Source of the DNA: JAWLGW01 sp964569055
GTDB lineage: Bacteria > Planctomycetota > J058
Direction of reading: 5' to 3'
Length of the DNA: 7,413 bases
NCBI GenBank assembly: GCA_964569055.1
Contig: CAZMSZ010000368.1
Location: 1-7,413 of the forward strand
The notes beneath the pieces were generated by a model, which was not told the origin of the DNA, did no database searches, and saw nothing but the letters and a program-made list of their open reading frames with translations. Made by a program: the position numbers and the translations under genes. Of the stretch, positions 5,744 through 7,413 are shown piece by piece; the first letter of the stretch is position 1, and every line of letters begins with the position of its first letter.

Positions 5744-6868
5744 TCAGGAACCTCCTGCTCGCTCCTCCAGCCGCTCCAGGGCCCAGCGGGCGTGCTCGGC
5801 CACCGTGGGGTTCTCGTGGGCGGCGAGCTCTTCGAGGAGGGGGCGGTGGCGGGCGGTGCCGGCGTTGCCGAGGGCGGTGGCGAGGTTGCGCAGGAAGGCG
5901 CGCTTGCCGGGGCGGTACCAGGGGGTCTCGCGGGCGAGGGACTTGAAGCCGCTCAGGACCTTGCGGGTCAGCTCCTCGAGGGGTGGGTCGACGCGGGCGG
6001 GGTCGGGGGCGAGCTCGGGGTCGCCGGGTGGCGCGAACTTGTGGTTCCAGGGGCAGACCGCCTGGCAAATGTCGCAGCCGAACACGTGCGCGCCCGTCTG
6101 CTCGCGCAGCGGCTCGGGCCAGGGGCCGCGCTCCTCGATCGTGAGGTAGCTGATGCAGCGCGTGGCGTCGAGGTCGTGGGGCGCGGCGAAGGCCTGGGTG
6201 GGGCAGGCCTCCAGGCACAGGGTGCAGCTCCCGCAGGACACCGTCGGGTCGAGGGGCTCGTCGCGCGGGAGCGCGCGGTCGATCACCAGGCCGCCCAAGA
6301 AGAAGTACGAGCCGCGGCGGGGGTGGATCAGCTGCGTGTTCTTGCCGACGAAGCCCAGGCCGGCTGCGCGGGCGTAGGCCCGCTCGAGCAGCGGGGTCGT
6401 GTCGCAGAACCGGCGCGCCTGCGCGCCTGGGAGCAGGCGCTGCACGAGCTGCTCGAGCAGCGTCAGCCGCCCCGAGAGCACACGGTGGTAGTCGTAGGGC
6501 GCCTGCGCGTAGCGAGACACCACCCCGCGACCGGGCTCGGCGGCGGTCGTCGTGCGCTCGAGCTCGGGGGGGTAGACCAGCGCCACCATCAGCACCGCCT
6601 CGGCGCCGGGCAGCGCCGAGCGCGCGTCGCACCGCTCCTCGGGGGCGCTGGCCAGGTAGCTCATGACCCCGTGGCGCCCGGCGGCGAGCCACCCGAGCAA
6701 GCGCTCGCGTTCGCGCGGGTCGAGCGTCGCGGGCGCGATCCCGACCGGGTCGAAGCCCAGCTCGCGCGCCGCCGCCTTGAGCCGCCGCGCCGCCTCGGCC
6801 GGTGAGGCCGCCGGCCCGCCGGGGTCGAGCAGGCTCCAGGCGCGCGAAGGAGGAGTGCGCTGGGGCAT
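5744..6868 (-). CDS. queG: Epoxyqueuosine reductase QueG
   Basis: A 374-residue cytoplasmic enzyme for the last step of queuosine synthesis. It reduces epoxyqueuosine in the wobble position of GUN-anticodon tRNAs, using cobalamin and two [4Fe-4S] clusters. The cobalamin and substrate domain covers about residues 25-200, with GRHGVMSYL (64-72), RYAQAPYDYH (119-128) and the hallmark CDTTPLLERAYARAAGLGFVGKNT (starting at C155). D156 is the likely catalytic acid; Thr158 replaces the more common Gly. The double-cluster ferredoxin part has C212, C215, C218 and C222, then C238 in DATRCISYLTIEERG, and C265, C268 and C272 in GCDICQAVCPWN. Residues about 320-370 look like the HEAT-type helical repeat of the family (RNLATALGNAGTARHRPLL, NPTVAEHARWALERL). 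ATG start at 6868 has no clear Shine-Dalgarno. It lies upstream of murCB on the same strand with a 173-nt gap, and is divergent from the kinase gene across 91 nt. Other queuosine genes are not in the window. Confidence 0.96.
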   Translation of the reverse strand: MPQRTPPSRAWSLLDPGGPAASPAEAARRLKAAARELGFDPVGIAPATLDPRERERLLGWLAAGRHGVMSYLASAPEERCDARSALPGAEAVLMVALVYPPELERTTTAAEPGRGVVSRYAQAPYDYHRVLSGRLTLLEQLVQRLLPGAQARRFCDTTPLLERAYARAAGLGFVGKNTQLIHPRRGSYFFLGGLVIDRALPRDEPLDPTVSCGSCTLCLEACPTQAFAAPHDLDATRCISYLTIEERGPWPEPLREQTGAHVFGCDICQAVCPWNHKFAPPGDPELAPDPARVDPPLEELTRKVLSGFKSLARETPWYRPGKRAFLRNLATALGNAGTARHRPLLEELAAHENPTVAEHARWALERLEERAGGS

Positions 6869-6880
6869 GGCGCCATTGTT

Positions 6881-6892
6881 CCACGCGCGTGG
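6881..6892. repeat. 12-bp perfect palindrome CCACGCGCGTGG between queG and the kinase gene
   Basis: CCACGCGCGTGG is fully self-complementary and lies 12 nt before the queG start, in the 91-nt divergent intergenic region. A second perfect palindrome, CTCGGCCGAG, is at 6912-6921. Either could be an operator for one or both divergent genes, but short palindromes are expected by chance at this base composition. No convincing -35/-10 pair is visible for either gene; TAGCAT at 6945-6950 is the best -10-like string on the plus strand. Confidence 0.3.
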
Positions 6893-6952
6893 GGAGCCAG
6901 GCCGCTGGGGGCTCGGCCGAGGAGCATGGGCGCCGCGCGGCCGCTAGCATGC

Positions 6953-6956
6953 GAGG
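6953..6956 (+). promoter_or_regulatory. Ribosome binding site of the kinase gene
   Basis: GAGG followed by TGC and the ATG at 6960. The spacer is short at 3 nt, but it is the only purine-rich motif near a start in this frame. An ATG at 6949 is out of frame. Confidence 0.4.
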
Positions 6957-6959
6957 TGC

Positions 6960-7413
6960 ATGGCGCCTCACGACGAGCACGACACGGCCCTGGCGCGGCT
7001 GTTGCACGAGCAGCAGCGGCTCCCGCTCCCCCTGCTGCAGGAGCTGCTCGGCGAGGTCCGCCGGGGGCGCGCGGCGGGGGCGGGGGTCTCGCTGGCGCAG
7101 CTCGTGGTGGCGCGCGGGCTGTTGCCGGCGGCGGTGGTCGAGGCGAGCCAGGCCGCGGCGGCTCGCCCGGTCGCTCCGCTCGCGGGCCGCGTGCCGGCGC
7201 AGCTCGGGCCGTACCGGCTGCTGCGCCGCCTGGGGGCGGGCGGCATGGGCGCGGTCTACGAGGCGGAGCACACCGCGACCGGCGCGCGCCACGCGCTCAA
7301 GCTGCTGGAGCAGGGCGCGGGCGCCGACCTCCAGGAGCGCTTCTTGCGCGAGGCGCGCGCCATGGCGGCGGTCGACGCGCACCCCCACGTGGCGCGGATC
7401 CACGCCAGCGGCG
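6960..7413 (+). CDS. Serine/threonine protein kinase, N-terminal part (runs off the window)
   Basis: The frame is open from ATG 6960 to the last base, giving 151 residues plus one base. From about residue 82 it is the N-lobe of a Hanks-type kinase: LGPYRLLRRLGAGGMGAVYEAEH contains the glycine-rich ATP loop (G92-G97), HALKLL carries the ATP-anchoring lysine (K114), RFLREARAM supplies the paired glutamate of helix C (E131), and HPHVARIHASG is the usual following strand. The HRD and DFG motifs lie beyond the edge. Residues 1-80 are a helical, Ala/Leu-rich extension. The part VSLAQLVVARGLLPAAVVEASQ resembles the short helical unit at the N terminus of GspE/MshE-type ATPases (LGELLVERGLLTEEQL style); this likeness is by eye. 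Such kinases usually phosphorylate signalling or envelope proteins and often carry a C-terminal membrane segment, which cannot be checked here. It is transcribed divergently from queG. Confidence 0.9.
   Translation, partial: MAPHDEHDTALARLLHEQQRLPLPLLQELLGEVRRGRAAGAGVSLAQLVVARGLLPAAVVEASQAAAARPVAPLAGRVPAQLGPYRLLRRLGAGGMGAVYEAEHTATGARHALKLLEQGAGADLQERFLREARAMAAVDAHPHVARIHASG

Noticed and set aside
5609..6805. Plus-strand open frame of 398 codons opposite queG
   Set aside because: Gly/Ala/Arg-rich shadow of the queG coding strand; the minus-strand frame has all eight cluster cysteines.

Overview
The window is a very GC-rich bacterial chromosome segment (by eye about three quarters G+C), densely coded with short gaps and several GTG starts. 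Five complete genes lie on the minus strand. A sixth gene starts on the plus strand and runs off the right edge. In minus-strand transcription order (right to left) they are queG (epoxyqueuosine reductase), a single-ORF MurC-MurB fusion, ddl (D-alanine--D-alanine ligase), ftsQ (division protein) and a DUF523-DUF1722 protein (TudS/YbgA type). The plus-strand gene, divergent from queG, is the N-terminal part of a bacterial Ser/Thr protein kinase.

The core is a fragment of the division and cell wall (dcw) cluster, murCB-ddl-ftsQ. Its junctions are tight: the ddl Shine-Dalgarno overlaps the murCB stop codon, and only 2 nt separate the ddl stop from the ftsQ start. Together these genes reduce UDP-GlcNAc-enolpyruvate to UDP-MurNAc (MurB half), add L-Ala to UDP-MurNAc (MurC half), make D-Ala-D-Ala (Ddl) and supply a membrane division scaffold (FtsQ). 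The usual next genes, ftsA and ftsZ, are not here; a DUF523-DUF1722 gene follows instead. Upstream of murCB is not murG/ftsW but the tRNA-modification gene queG, 173 nt away.

That 173-nt gap is the richest non-coding piece. It holds two unrelated pairs of 10-bp direct repeats, both with 13-bp period, a 16-bp palindrome, a run fitting a G-quadruplex pattern, and a small hairpin just before a rejected upstream start codon.

The combination of very high GC, a Hanks-type kinase with a helical N-terminal extension, and a dcw fragment without ftsA/ftsZ would fit a high-GC Planctomycetota or Myxococcota-like lineage. This placement is inference and cannot be settled from the window. No CRISPR array, tRNA, rRNA, transposase or insertion sequence was seen. 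The long open frames on the opposite strand are by-products of the GC-rich codon usage.
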